64,000 bases of DNA from Micromonospora carbonacea (GTDB taxonomy: Bacteria > Actinomycetota > Actinomycetes > Mycobacteriales > Micromonosporaceae): NCBI RefSeq assembly GCF_014205165.1, contig NZ_JACHMZ010000001.1, forward strand, positions 4,942,501-5,006,500, given 5' to 3'. Within the stretch, counting starts at the first letter, position 1. Every line of letters starts with the position of its first letter. The translations under genes were made by a program, and so were the position numbers. This document shows, one piece after another, positions 1 through 8,425 of the stretch. Under the pieces are notes generated by a model. It was given only the letters and a program-made list of their open reading frames with translations. It was not told the origin of the DNA and searched no databases.

Positions 1-353
1 AACAGCAGCGTCACCGGGGTCAGCGGCACGCCCAGGCCGAGCACCGACGTGTTGGCCATCAGGTTCACCCCGTCCGGGGCGTTCAGGGCCGCGCTGTGCA
101 GCGGATTCTCTCCAGCGGTGACCGCGCGGGCCGCCCGGGCGAGCATCCACTCGAACAGCATCTGGTCGTTGTCCTGGTGGAACAGCCGGTCGGGCCGGCC
201 CCACTGGCGGCTGGTGAGCAGCACCGCCAGGCCGAGGTAGCCGGCGACGACGGCGACGTCGACGCTGCGTACCCGCCGGGGCCGGGCGGCGACCGGCGGC
301 GCGACCGGCTGCCGCCGCCCGCCCGGCGCGCCGACGGCGGCGGGCGCGGCCAT
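1..353 (-). CDS. Polytopic membrane protein, GT-C-like, N-terminal part (cut by window edge)
   Basis: Only the first 117 or so codons are present; the gene continues beyond base 1. The ATG at 353 overlaps the TGA of the upstream gene by one base (TGATG), so translation is probably coupled. The visible part has an Ala/Pro/Arg-rich cytosolic leader, a hydrophobic segment near residues 33-48, and then a motif 'APDGVNLMANTSVLGLG' that closely matches the same region of the neighbouring 636-residue protein, so the two are paralogues. Multi-span proteins of this shape resemble GT-C type polyprenyl-phosphate-sugar glycosyltransferases, but no catalytic motif is visible here, so a glycosyltransferase role is a guess. 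Confidence 0.75.
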   Translation of the reverse strand, partial: MAAPAAVGAPGGRRQPVAPPVAARPRRVRSVDVAVVAGYLGLAVLLTSRQWGRPDRLFHQDNDQMLFEWMLARAARAVTAGENPLHSAALNAPDGVNLMANTSVLGLGVPLTPVTLL

Positions 354-2263
354 CAGGCCGACGGGTCGGTCAGGGTCCGCACGTCCCAGACCCAGACGTC
401 CAGCTCGCGGCGCGCCGGGCCGACCAGGTCCTCGACGGTACGCCGCAGCGGCTCGGCGTTGTGCTGACCGACGGGGAGCACCAGGATGGCGGCCCGCCAG
501 TGCCGCAGCTCGTCCAGCGAGCGGCGGCGCTGGCGGTCGTCGAGCTTCGGGGTGCGGCCGGTGCTGGCCACGTCCTCCAGCAGTTCGCCGACGCCGCTGG
601 GCCGCCCGCCGAAGCGGCCCGGGTCGCCGGTGTTGCCGTTGCGCGGGGCGAGGAAGTAGCCGCCCGGGATCTTGAAGTCGAGGTTGGTGCTGGCCGCCCA
701 CCGCATCCCGTGCGTGTTGCCCATGCTGGGCACCGGGATCGGCACGAGGGTCTGGTCGGGGCCGACGTAGTCGCGCCACCGGTCGGCGGTGATGAACTTC
801 GGCACCGGCGGGCGCGAGGTGACCTTGAGCGGCATCGGCGCGATCGGCAGCAGGGCCATGACCAGGGCGGCCACCCCGAGGGTACGCATGGTGCGGGCCT
901 CGGCCGTGCGCAGCGCCCAGACCCGCTCGACGGCGAGGGCGAGCAGCACCCCCACCACCACGCTGGTGATCATGCCGAACCGGGTGGGCACGACGGCGTC
1001 GAGCAGCGGCAGCCGCACCAGGAACTCCCACGGCCCGGTGAACAGCTCCCGGTCCCACCAGGACACCCGCTCACCGAGGGAGAGCAGCGCGAAGAACGCG
1101 CCGGTCGCCGCGAGGGCGCGGACGATCGGCTCGCGGCGCAGCCAGAGCACGATGCCGACGGCGATGAGGGCGAGGCTCCAGCCGAGGAAGGCGTTCTCCT
1201 CGGAGTAGTTCGGGGCGAGGTTGACGTTGGCGCGCTCGTTGCCGCCGAGGGTGGGCGAGCCGGGGGCGAAGAAGGCGGCGATGTCGTTGCCGTAGTCGCG
1301 GACGGCGTCGCTGAGCCCGTGGTACGCCATCGGCCCGGCGAACTGCACGTAGAGCGGGTACGCCAGCAGCGAGCCGGCCAGCACGGTGCACACCGCGACG
1401 GCGACGCCCAGGGGCCGCCACGCGGTCGACCACAGCCCCGGCCGCTGCGCCAGCACGGCGATCAGGAACACCCCGCAGGCCAGCGCCGTGAAGAGCAGGA
1501 TCTCCTCGTTGATGAACGCCTGCACCGTGACCAGCAGCGCCAGCAGCGCCCCGTCGCGGACGGGCCGCTTCGACCGGGTGATCACCAGCACCCGCCAGAC
1601 GATGAACGGCAGCAGGAACTGGCTGATGATGTTCGGGTGCCAGTTGGCGTGCGAGAGCATCGCCGGGGAGAAGCCGCAGAACCAGCCGCCCACGGCGGCG
1701 GCGAGGGGGTTGCGGACGACGTGCCGGGACAGCACCCGGTACCAGGCGGCGGCCGTGCCGGCGAGACCGCAGGTGACCAGCACCACAAAGGAGACGGCGG
1801 GCCCGAACAGCAGGGTCACCGGCACCATCGGGATGCCGAGCGCCAGGACGGCCGTGTTGGCCATCAGGTTGACCCCGTCGGGGTAGTTGAACTGGTCGGT
1901 GTAGAACGGGAACTCGCCGTGCAGCACCACCCGCACCGAGTGGGCGAGGAAGAACTGCACCTGGGCGGGGTCGCTGCTGTAGAGCGAGGCGACCCGGCCG
2001 GCGGGGTCGATCCAGATCTGGCTGGTCACCCAGAGCGCGGCGAGCAGGAAGACGCCGTAGACGGCGAGGTCCCGCCGCCGGGGCGTCCAGCGCCAGCGCC
2101 GCCGGCTGCGGGTGCCGGCGGCCGGGGCCGCGGCGGGCGCGGCCGGCGGGGCTGCGGCGGCGGGTGACGGGGCTGCGGCGGGCGGCGGGGCGGCTGCGGG
2201 CTCCGCGCCGGCCGGGGGCTCGACGGTCGGAGGCTCGACGGTCAGGGGCTCGGCAGGAGTCAC
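353..2263 (-). CDS. Large polytopic membrane protein, GT-C glycosyltransferase-like
   Basis: 636 residues. The first 55 or so are a Pro/Ala/Glu-rich cytosolic tail with two near-repeats of 'TVEPP'. About ten or more hydrophobic spans follow, the first around residues 68-84. A long soluble C-terminal part from about residue 480 is probably extracytoplasmic. The motif 'YPDGVNLMANT' near residue 127 is shared with the downstream partial paralogue. The architecture (short cytosolic tail, many membrane spans, C-terminal outer domain) resembles GT-C mannosyl- or arabinosyltransferases and YfhO-like proteins, but I cannot name a substrate. It is the first gene of an overlapping pair on the minus strand. 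The start at 2263 is the most upstream; a later start inside the Pro-rich leader is possible. Confidence 0.8.
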   Translation of the reverse strand: MTPAEPLTVEPPTVEPPAGAEPAAAPPPAAAPSPAAAAPPAAPAAAPAAGTRSRRRWRWTPRRRDLAVYGVFLLAALWVTSQIWIDPAGRVASLYSSDPAQVQFFLAHSVRVVLHGEFPFYTDQFNYPDGVNLMANTAVLALGIPMVPVTLLFGPAVSFVVLVTCGLAGTAAAWYRVLSRHVVRNPLAAAVGGWFCGFSPAMLSHANWHPNIISQFLLPFIVWRVLVITRSKRPVRDGALLALLVTVQAFINEEILLFTALACGVFLIAVLAQRPGLWSTAWRPLGVAVAVCTVLAGSLLAYPLYVQFAGPMAYHGLSDAVRDYGNDIAAFFAPGSPTLGGNERANVNLAPNYSEENAFLGWSLALIAVGIVLWLRREPIVRALAATGAFFALLSLGERVSWWDRELFTGPWEFLVRLPLLDAVVPTRFGMITSVVVGVLLALAVERVWALRTAEARTMRTLGVAALVMALLPIAPMPLKVTSRPPVPKFITADRWRDYVGPDQTLVPIPVPSMGNTHGMRWAASTNLDFKIPGGYFLAPRNGNTGDPGRFGGRPSGVGELLEDVASTGRTPKLDDRQRRRSLDELRHWRAAILVLPVGQHNAEPLRRTVEDLVGPARRELDVWVWDVRTLTDPSA

Positions 2264-2433
2264 AGTCGGCGGAGTCTACCGGAGGCGGGGCCACGCCCGA
2301 CAATCACCGTTGCGTCCCTTGTGGGCGGTCGGCGCGCAGCTCGCGGCCGGGGATCGAGGTGCCGGTTCGCGGTCCGCCGCCGTCTCGTACCATGTGGGGC
2401 GCAACGACCGGCGACGCGATCGGGGGCGTACAC

Positions 2434-3624
2434 GTGGCTTCAGCGCGCCGGCGCGGCGGGACGGCCACCACGCTGCTCGCCCTCCTGCTGACCGCGACGG
2501 CCTGCGGCCCGGTCGCCGACCGCAAGCCCGACGCCCTCCCGGTGGGCTACGACAGCCTGGACGGCACGCTGCGGGTGTGGCCCGCGCGGGGCGGCCTGGC
2601 CGGTGACGCGGCGGCGACGGCGGCGGTGACCGACGCGGTCCGCGCCTGGCGGACGCCGGTCGACGACCGGGCGCACCTGCCGTCCTCGGGGATCCTGTGG
2701 TCCGGCGAGGCCGACGGCGCGCCGCTCGCCCTGGTGGCCGCCGACGTCCCCGGCGAGAGCGCCTCCTGGCTGCTGCAACTGACCCGTGACGGCAACCGCT
2801 ACGTGGTCGACCGGGCCAGCGAATACACCGACCCCGGCTACCTCGTCTACTCCGACGTGCTGCCCGTGCAGACCAGCGCCGGGCGTCGCTACCTGCTCTC
2901 CGAGCGGGTGGAGCGGCTGCTCGGCCCGAAGGGCCGGGCCCTGGTCACCCGCGACGGGCTGACCGACCCGGTGGACGTGCCGGCCTGCCAGGCGGTGCCG
3001 CTGACCGCGACGCTGCGGGCCACCAGCTCGCTGCCGCGCGGCCGGGCCGCCGACCGCCTGCTCGACCTGGGTACGGCCACCACGGACCCCCGCTACCCGC
3101 TGGTGCGCGACGAGACGGGCTCGGGCCGGCGGGCGCTGGACGACCTGGACACCTGCGAGCTGGCCGACGAGCGGGGCCCGTTCGGCAGCATCCCGCGCCG
3201 CATCGGCGACCGGGACGCGCCCCGCGCGGTGCCGGAGTCCTGGCCGCGGGGCAAGGTGAGCGTGCGCGCGCTCGGCGAGGTGGCCCTCGGCGGGGGCGAC
3301 CCGGCCGACCTGGAGCAGCTGAGCTGGGAGACCGGCACGGGCACGATGACGGCCGTCGTCTACCGCCCGGCGGCCGGCGACCCGGTGTTCTCGCCGGCCG
3401 ACCGCGCCAACACGTTGCAGGCGTACGTGCTGCCGGTGCCGGGGCAGCCGCTGGTGGTGCTGAGCTGGCGGGCCAACCGGTACACCTCGCTGTCGGTGCC
3501 CCCGGGCACCCCCCGGCTGGTCGACCGGCCGGGGCTGGTGGTGGTGCCGCAGCCGACGAGCAAGGCGACGTTCAGCCTGGCCGGCGCGGAGAAGACCTAC
3601 TACCGCTCGGTCGGCGGCCGCTAA
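2434..3624 (+). CDS. Putative lipoprotein of unknown function
   Basis: 396 residues from a GTG at 2434, chosen because it directly precedes a lipoprotein signal peptide: basic 'RRR' at residues 5-7, hydrophobic core 'LLALLLTATA' and a lipobox cysteine at residue 24. A longer in-frame reading back to 2164 lacks any signal and overlaps the divergent gene. The mature protein has mixed alpha/beta character with no motif I recognise. It should be anchored to the outer face of the cytoplasmic membrane. It is divergent from the membrane protein at 353-2263 and convergent with dxs. Confidence 0.75.
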   Translation: MASARRRGGTATTLLALLLTATACGPVADRKPDALPVGYDSLDGTLRVWPARGGLAGDAAATAAVTDAVRAWRTPVDDRAHLPSSGILWSGEADGAPLALVAADVPGESASWLLQLTRDGNRYVVDRASEYTDPGYLVYSDVLPVQTSAGRRYLLSERVERLLGPKGRALVTRDGLTDPVDVPACQAVPLTATLRATSSLPRGRAADRLLDLGTATTDPRYPLVRDETGSGRRALDDLDTCELADERGPFGSIPRRIGDRDAPRAVPESWPRGKVSVRALGEVALGGGDPADLEQLSWETGTGTMTAVVYRPAAGDPVFSPADRANTLQAYVLPVPGQPLVVLSWRANRYTSLSVPPGTPRLVDRPGLVVVPQPTSKATFSLAGAEKTYYRSVGGR

Positions 3625-3695
3625 CCCGCCCCCGCAGCCCTCGGCGGCGCGCGGCCCCGCCGCCCCGCCGCACCGCGCCACCGCACGGCGGACAG

Positions 3696-3750
3696 GTGAG
3701 AAGGGGCCCCTTCTCGACGCCAGGCGTTAAGAAGGGGCCCTTCCTTGCAC
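3696..3750 (+). repeat. Double-palindrome intergenic repeat, copy 1 (type ending GCAC)
   Basis: 55 bp made of a palindrome (GAGAAGGGGCCCCTTCTC), a spacer with GGCGTTAA, and a second GGGGCCC palindrome ending CCTTGCAC. It ends exactly against the dxs stop codon, between convergent genes. Copy 5 at 43155-43209 has the same layout and ends. In RNA it can form one or two strong hairpins and may end transcription from both sides. Confidence 0.85.
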
Positions 3751-5682
3751 TCAGTTGGGCAGGCGGACCGGCTCGGACTGCTGCGCGTCGAGGCGGGAGA
3801 TCCAGCCGGTGACGTCGCGGGCCACGTCCTGCGCGGTGAGGCCCAGGTCGGCGAGGATCTGCGCGCGGGTGCCGTGCGGGTGCCAGTCGGCCGGCACCCC
3901 CAGGTCCCGCAGCGGCACCCGGACGTCGGCGTCCCGCATCGCCTGGGCGAGGGCGTCGCCGACGCCGCCGACGCGCACGCCGTCCTCGACGGTGACGACG
4001 AGGCGGTGGCCGGCGGCCAGCTCGACCAGCTCGGCGGGGACCGGGCGCACCCAGCGCGGGTCGACCACGGTCACCCCGTAGCCCTGCTCGGCGACCCGGG
4101 CGGCGACCTCCATGCCGAGGTGGCCGAACGAGCCGACCGCGACCAGCAGCACGTCGGCGCGGTCCGCCTCGGCCAGCACGTCGACCGGGCCGATCCGGCG
4201 CACGGCCGGCAGGTCGGCGGCGACGGTGCCGGTCGGGAACCGCACGACGGTCGGGCCGTCGTCCACGGCGATCGCCTCGCGCAGCTCCTCACGCAGGGTC
4301 GCCGCGTCCCGGGGAGCGGCGATGCGCAGGCCCGGCACCACCCCGAAGACGGACATGTCCCAGATGCCGTAGTGGCTCGGCCCGTCCGGCCCGGTGATCC
4401 CGGCCCGGTCCAGCACGAACGTCACCGGCAGCTTGTGCATCGCCACGTCCAGCAGGACCTGGTCGAACGCCCGGTTGAGGAACGTCGCGTAGACCGCCAC
4501 CACGGGGTGCAGCCCGCCGAGGGCCAGCCCGGCCGCCGAGGTGGCGGCGTGCTGCTCGGCGATGCCGACGTCGTAGACCCGGTCGGGGTGCTTGCGGGCC
4601 AGCTTGGCGATGCCGGTCGGCTCGGCCATCGCGGCGGTGATGCCCACCACGTCGGGCCGGGCGTCGGCGATCGCGACCAGCTCGTCGGCGAAGACGCCGG
4701 TCCACTTCACCGACGGGGCGGCGACCAGCTTGCCGGTCGCCACGTCGAACGCGCCGGGGCCGTGGAAGCAGTCGGCCTCGTCCTCCTCCGCCGGCCGGTA
4801 GCCGTAGCCCTTGCGGGTCACCGCGTGCACGATCACCGGGCCGCCGAAGTGCTTCGCCGCCCGCAGCGCCGACTCGACCGCCGCCACGTCGTGCCCGTCG
4901 ACCGGGCCGACGTACTTGATGCCCAGGTCCTCGAACATCGCCTGCGGGGCGACCGCGTCCTTGATGCCCTTCTTGACGGCGTGCAGCACCTCGTACATGG
5001 GGCGGCCGACCAGCGGCGTCGAGCCGAGGGCGTCCTTGACGGTGTCGAGGACCTTCTCGTAGCCGGGGTTGAGCCGCAGCGACGACAGGTGGTCGGCGAG
5101 GCCGCCGATGGTCGGCGCGTACGACCGGCCGTTGTCGTTGACGACGATCACCAGGGGGTTGCCTGAGGTGGCGATGTTGTTCAGCGCCTCCCAGCACATG
5201 CCGCCGGTCAGCGCCCCGTCGCCGACGACGGCCACCACGGAGCGCGCCTCGCCGCGCAGCGCGTACGCCTTGGCCAGCCCGTCGGCGTAGGACAGGGCGG
5301 TGGAGGCGTGCGAGTTCTCGATCAGGTCGTGCTCGCTCTCGGCCTGGCTCGGGTAGCCGGAGAGGCCGCCGCGCTGGCGCAGCCTGTCGAAGCCGTCCTG
5401 CCGGCCGGTGAGGATCTTGTGCACGTACGCCTGGTGGCCGGTGTCGAACAGGAGCCGGTCCCGGGGGGAGTCGAAGACCCGGTGCATCGCCAGTGTCAGC
5501 TCCACCACACCCAGGTTGGGGCCGACGTGCCCGCCGGTGCGGGAGACCTTGGCGATCAGGAAGTCACGGATCTCGGCGGCGAGGATGTCCAGCTGCTCGG
5601 CGGTCATCCGCTTCACGTCCTGCGGACCCCGCACCGTGGCCAGCAGCCGGCCGTGGTTGGCCGTGTCCTCTTCAGCACTCAT
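3751..5682 (-). CDS. dxs: 1-deoxy-D-xylulose-5-phosphate synthase
   Basis: 643 residues, full length for the family. This thiamine-diphosphate enzyme condenses pyruvate and glyceraldehyde 3-phosphate in the first step of the MEP isoprenoid pathway. Visible signatures are '[12 protein letters not shown]' (about residues 47-58), the ThDP/Mg motif 'GDGALTGG' near 152 followed by 'EALNNI', and the transketolase-type central domain with '[10 protein letters not shown]'. The ATG at 5682 is preceded by a TAGACT box 8 nt upstream (minus strand, 5691-5696) and no Shine-Dalgarno sequence, suggesting a leaderless message. The gene occupies the same relative place as Rv2682c (dxs1). Confidence 0.97.
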   Translation of the reverse strand: MSAEEDTANHGRLLATVRGPQDVKRMTAEQLDILAAEIRDFLIAKVSRTGGHVGPNLGVVELTLAMHRVFDSPRDRLLFDTGHQAYVHKILTGRQDGFDRLRQRGGLSGYPSQAESEHDLIENSHASTALSYADGLAKAYALRGEARSVVAVVGDGALTGGMCWEALNNIATSGNPLVIVVNDNGRSYAPTIGGLADHLSSLRLNPGYEKVLDTVKDALGSTPLVGRPMYEVLHAVKKGIKDAVAPQAMFEDLGIKYVGPVDGHDVAAVESALRAAKHFGGPVIVHAVTRKGYGYRPAEEDEADCFHGPGAFDVATGKLVAAPSVKWTGVFADELVAIADARPDVVGITAAMAEPTGIAKLARKHPDRVYDVGIAEQHAATSAAGLALGGLHPVVAVYATFLNRAFDQVLLDVAMHKLPVTFVLDRAGITGPDGPSHYGIWDMSVFGVVPGLRIAAPRDAATLREELREAIAVDDGPTVVRFPTGTVAADLPAVRRIGPVDVLAEADRADVLLVAVGSFGHLGMEVAARVAEQGYGVTVVDPRWVRPVPAELVELAAGHRLVVTVEDGVRVGGVGDALAQAMRDADVRVPLRDLGVPADWHPHGTRAQILADLGLTAQDVARDVTGWISRLDAQQSEPVRLPN

Positions 5683-5690
5683 GAGCGAAG

Positions 5691-5696
5691 AGTCTA
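5691..5696 (-). promoter_or_regulatory. -10 box of a probable leaderless dxs promoter
   Basis: TAGACT on the minus strand, 8 nt before the dxs ATG. The position would put the transcription start at or within a base or two of the start codon. No clear -35 element is visible. Confidence 0.5.
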
Positions 5697-5755
5697 TCGG
5701 CCGCCCGGTAGTCCGCAGCCTGGCCGGTGAACGACCCCGCTGACCGGGTGCGCAG

Positions 5756-6919
5756 TCAGGAGACGATCACCAGGCGGCGGGGCGGGGCGACCGGCGGGGC
5801 GTGCCGGGCCGGGCCGGCCGGCGTCCAGGAGCCCAGCACGGCCGCCTCGCGGGCCCCGGTCACCGACGGGACCGCCCCCGGCAGGCCGTGCCAGGACAGC
5901 CAGCCGAGCAGGGCGAACGCGTACGCCTCCTTGGCCTGGGCCGGCACCCCCAGCTCGTCGCTGGTCCGCAGCCGCCACCGGCCCGCGCCGAGGGCGGCCA
6001 GCCGGCCCCACAGGGTGCGGTTGCGCACCCCGCCCCCGGCGGCGACGACCTCGGCCACCTGATGCCGGTCGCACGCGGCGGCCACCGTCCGGGCCGTCAG
6101 CTCGGTCAGCGTGGCCAGCACGTCGTCGGCGGCCACGGGCGCGCCGAGCGCGGCGAGCCGCTCGTCGAGGTACCCGGCGTGGAACAGCTCCTTGCCGGTG
6201 GACTTGGGCGGCGGCGCGGCGTAGTACGGCTCGGCGAGCAGCAGCTCCAGCAGCCCGGGGTGCACCCGCCCCGCCGCCGCCCGGGCCCCGTCGAGGTCGC
6301 AGGGGCGGCCGAGGAACCGCCGGGCCGCCGCGTCCAGCAGCGCGTTGGCCGGGCCCACGTCGTACCCGAGGGTCGGCGCGCCGGGGGCGACCACGGTGAG
6401 GTTGGCGATGCCGCCCAGGTTGAGCGCCGCCCGGGGCGGGCCGTCCTCGCCGCCCAGCAGCAGCGCGTCGAACGCCGGCACCAGCGGCGCGCCCTGCCCG
6501 CCGGCGGCGACGTCGGCCGCGCGCAGGTCCGCCAGCACCGGCACGCCCACCCGGGCGGCCACCCGGGCCGGCGCGCCGAGCTGGAGGGTGCCGCGCACGG
6601 CGCCGCCGTCGACCCAGTGGAACACGGTCTGCCCCGGCGAGACGACCGCGTCGACCCCCCCGCCGGCCAGTTCCACGCCGCGCGCCGCCGCTTCGGCGAA
6701 CACCTCGCCGAGCCGGTTGTCCAGCCGGCAGACCGCCTCGATCGTGGTCGGGTGCGGCGGCAGCACCGCCTGGATCTGCGCCCGCAGCCCCGCGTCGTGA
6801 TCGAGGCCGACGTGGCCGAGCGGCCGCAGCCGCAGCGTCTCTCCGTCGACGGTGAACTCGGCGGCGACGACGTCCACCCCGTCGTACGACGTCCCCGACA
6901 TCAACCCCACGATCCGCAT
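5756..6919 (-). CDS. anmK: Anhydro-N-acetylmuramic acid kinase
   Basis: 387 residues, normal family length. AnmK hydrolyses and phosphorylates 1,6-anhydro-MurNAc to MurNAc-6-phosphate in peptidoglycan recycling. The N-terminal phosphate-binding motif '[13 protein letters not shown]' (residues 5-17) is diagnostic for the family. Further ASKHA-type glycine motifs are '[11 protein letters not shown]' and '[15 protein letters not shown]'. The ATG at 6919 directly abuts dispersed-repeat copy 2, so the immediate 5' region is repeat DNA and holds no Shine-Dalgarno sequence. Translation may be leaderless, or driven from a promoter inside the repeat. dxs lies 73 bp downstream on the same strand. Confidence 0.95.
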   Translation of the reverse strand: MRIVGLMSGTSYDGVDVVAAEFTVDGETLRLRPLGHVGLDHDAGLRAQIQAVLPPHPTTIEAVCRLDNRLGEVFAEAAARGVELAGGGVDAVVSPGQTVFHWVDGGAVRGTLQLGAPARVAARVGVPVLADLRAADVAAGGQGAPLVPAFDALLLGGEDGPPRAALNLGGIANLTVVAPGAPTLGYDVGPANALLDAAARRFLGRPCDLDGARAAAGRVHPGLLELLLAEPYYAAPPPKSTGKELFHAGYLDERLAALGAPVAADDVLATLTELTARTVAAACDRHQVAEVVAAGGGVRNRTLWGRLAALGAGRWRLRTSDELGVPAQAKEAYAFALLGWLSWHGLPGAVPSVTGAREAAVLGSWTPAGPARHAPPVAPPRRLVIVS

Positions 6920-6970
6920 GTAAGGAAGGGCCCCCTGTTAACGCTTTCTGTATAGGAAGGGCCCCCTGCA
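6920..6970 (-). repeat. Double-palindrome intergenic repeat, copy 2 (reverse orientation)
   Basis: GTAAGGAAGGGCCC at one end, GTTAACGCTTTCTGTATA in the middle, then a second GGAAGGGCCC. It touches the anmK ATG. On the minus strand it reads toward anmK with the same order as copy 3 (33151-33202). TATACAGAA inside it could act as a -10 region about 27 nt before anmK. Confidence 0.85.
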
Positions 6971-7009
6971 ATCAACCCCGCGCGCCGCGCACCGCGCGCC
7001 GGGCGCCGG

Positions 7010-8425
7010 TCACCGACCGGGTCGCAGGAGGCCGACCAGCTCGACGTGCCGGGTCATCGGGAACAGGTCGAAGCCGCGCAGCCCCGCCAGCTCCCAGCCG
7101 GCCTCGGCGAAGGTGCGCACGTCCCGGGCGAAGGCGGCCGGGTCACAGGCCACGTACGCCACGGCACGCGGCCCGGCTGCGACCACGTCCCGCACCACCC
7201 GCGCGCCGGCCCCGCTGCGCGGCGGGTCCAGCACCACCAGGTCCACCGGGCCGGTGATCCGGCGGCGGGCCAGGGCGGTCTCCACCCGGGCCGCCACCAC
7301 CTCGACGCCGGGCAGGTCCCGCAGGTTGTCCCGGGCGGCGGCGACGCCCGCGCCGGCGGACTCGACGACGGTGACCCGGGCGGCCGGGCCGACCCGGGCG
7401 GCCACGGCGGCGGCGAACAGCCCCGCCCCGCCGTAGAGGTCCCAGGCCGACTCGCCCGGCTGCGGGTCGAGCAGGTCGAGCACCGCGTCGACCAGGGTGT
7501 CGGCCGCCGCCGGGTGCACCTGCCAGAAGCCGGACGCCGGCAGCGTCCACTCCCGGCCGGCGGCCACCTCCCGGACGGTCTGCGGCCCGGCGGCGGGCGG
7601 GGCGACGGCCGGGCCGGTCAGGCCGTCGGGCGGGGCGGTCAGGCCGTCGGGCGGGGCGGCCGGCAGGGCAGCCGGGCCGGCGGGCGGGGCGGTCGCAGCG
7701 GCGTCGGGGGGCAGGGCGGTGACGGTGACGTCGCCGCCGGTGGAGGCGACCGCCTCCACCGCCTCGGCCGCCGGCCAGGGCCGCCCGAGCAGCGGCAGCG
7801 CCTGGATCGCCGGGTGGGCGATGAGGCAGCGGTCGACCGGCACCACCTCGTGCGAGCGGTGCTTGAGCAGCCCGGCGCGGCCGGCGGCGTCGACCGCGTA
7901 CCGGACCCGGGAGCGCCAGCCGAGCGGCCCGCCGGGCAGCGCGGCGACCCGGACCCCGAGCCGGTCGATCTCCGCGTCGGTGAGGCCGGCGAGGCGGCGC
8001 AGCTGCTCGCGGACCACCGCGGCCTTCCAGTCGAGCTGGGCCGCGGGCGCGACGTGCTGGAGGTCGCAGCCGCCGCAGAGACCCGGTTTCGCGTACGGGC
8101 AGGGCGGCGCGACCCGCTGCGGCGCGGCGTCGAGCACCGTCACCGCGTCGGCGCGGACGAACCCGCGGTGCACCTCGGTGACCTCGGCCACCACCCGCTC
8201 GCCGGGCAGCGCGTGCCGGACGAAGACCACCTGCCCGTCGACGCGGGCCACGCAGTGCCCGCCGGGGGCGACGGCGTCGACGGTCAGCTCGACCCGCTCG
8301 GCCTCCTCCAGCCCGCGCCGCTCGGCCTCGCCCCGCCCGGCGCCCGCCGGGCGACCGTCGCCGCCCGCGCCGGCCCGGGAGGCGCCCGCGCCGGCCCGGG
8401 ACGCGGCCACGCCCGGCCGGGTCAT
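7010..8425 (-). CDS. TRAM-domain 23S rRNA/tRNA (uracil-C5) methyltransferase, RumA/TrmA family
   Basis: 471 residues. It starts at the ATG at 8425, which overlaps the TGA of the permease (ATGA), giving a coupled pair. Order of domains: a Gly/Ala-rich leader, a TRAM RNA-binding domain at about residues 38-95, a cysteine cluster 'CPYAKPGLCGGC' near 105 that fits a [4Fe-4S] site, and a C-terminal SAM domain with 'DLYGGAGLFAA' near 331 and the nucleophile motif 'YVACDP' near 425. Family members make m5U in 23S rRNA or tRNA; which target applies here is unknown. A Pro/Ala linker at about residues 240-280 contains a perfect 21-bp tandem duplication (7616-7657). Same position as Rv2689c. Confidence 0.92.
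   Translation of the reverse strand: MTRPGVAASRAGAGASRAGAGGDGRPAGAGRGEAERRGLEEAERVELTVDAVAPGGHCVARVDGQVVFVRHALPGERVVAEVTEVHRGFVRADAVTVLDAAPQRVAPPCPYAKPGLCGGCDLQHVAPAAQLDWKAAVVREQLRRLAGLTDAEIDRLGVRVAALPGGPLGWRSRVRYAVDAAGRAGLLKHRSHEVVPVDRCLIAHPAIQALPLLGRPWPAAEAVEAVASTGGDVTVTALPPDAAATAPPAGPAALPAAPPDGLTAPPDGLTGPAVAPPAAGPQTVREVAAGREWTLPASGFWQVHPAAADTLVDAVLDLLDPQPGESAWDLYGGAGLFAAAVAARVGPAARVTVVESAGAGVAAARDNLRDLPGVEVVAARVETALARRRITGPVDLVVLDPPRSGAGARVVRDVVAAGPRAVAYVACDPAAFARDVRTFAEAGWELAGLRGFDLFPMTRHVELVGLLRPGR
7616..7657. repeat. 21-bp perfect tandem duplication inside the RNA methyltransferase gene
   Basis: GGTCAGGCCGTCGGGCGGGG plus C, twice in a row. It encodes two copies of a seven-residue 'PPDGLTA/G' unit in the Pro/Ala-rich linker. 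The unit length is a multiple of three, so the frame is kept. Confidence 0.9.

Noticed and set aside
461..2167. Long open frame on the plus strand opposite the membrane protein gene
   Set aside because: His/Gln/Arg-rich composition with no hydrophobic or domain pattern; typical mirror frame of a GC-rich gene. The minus-strand protein is clearly real.
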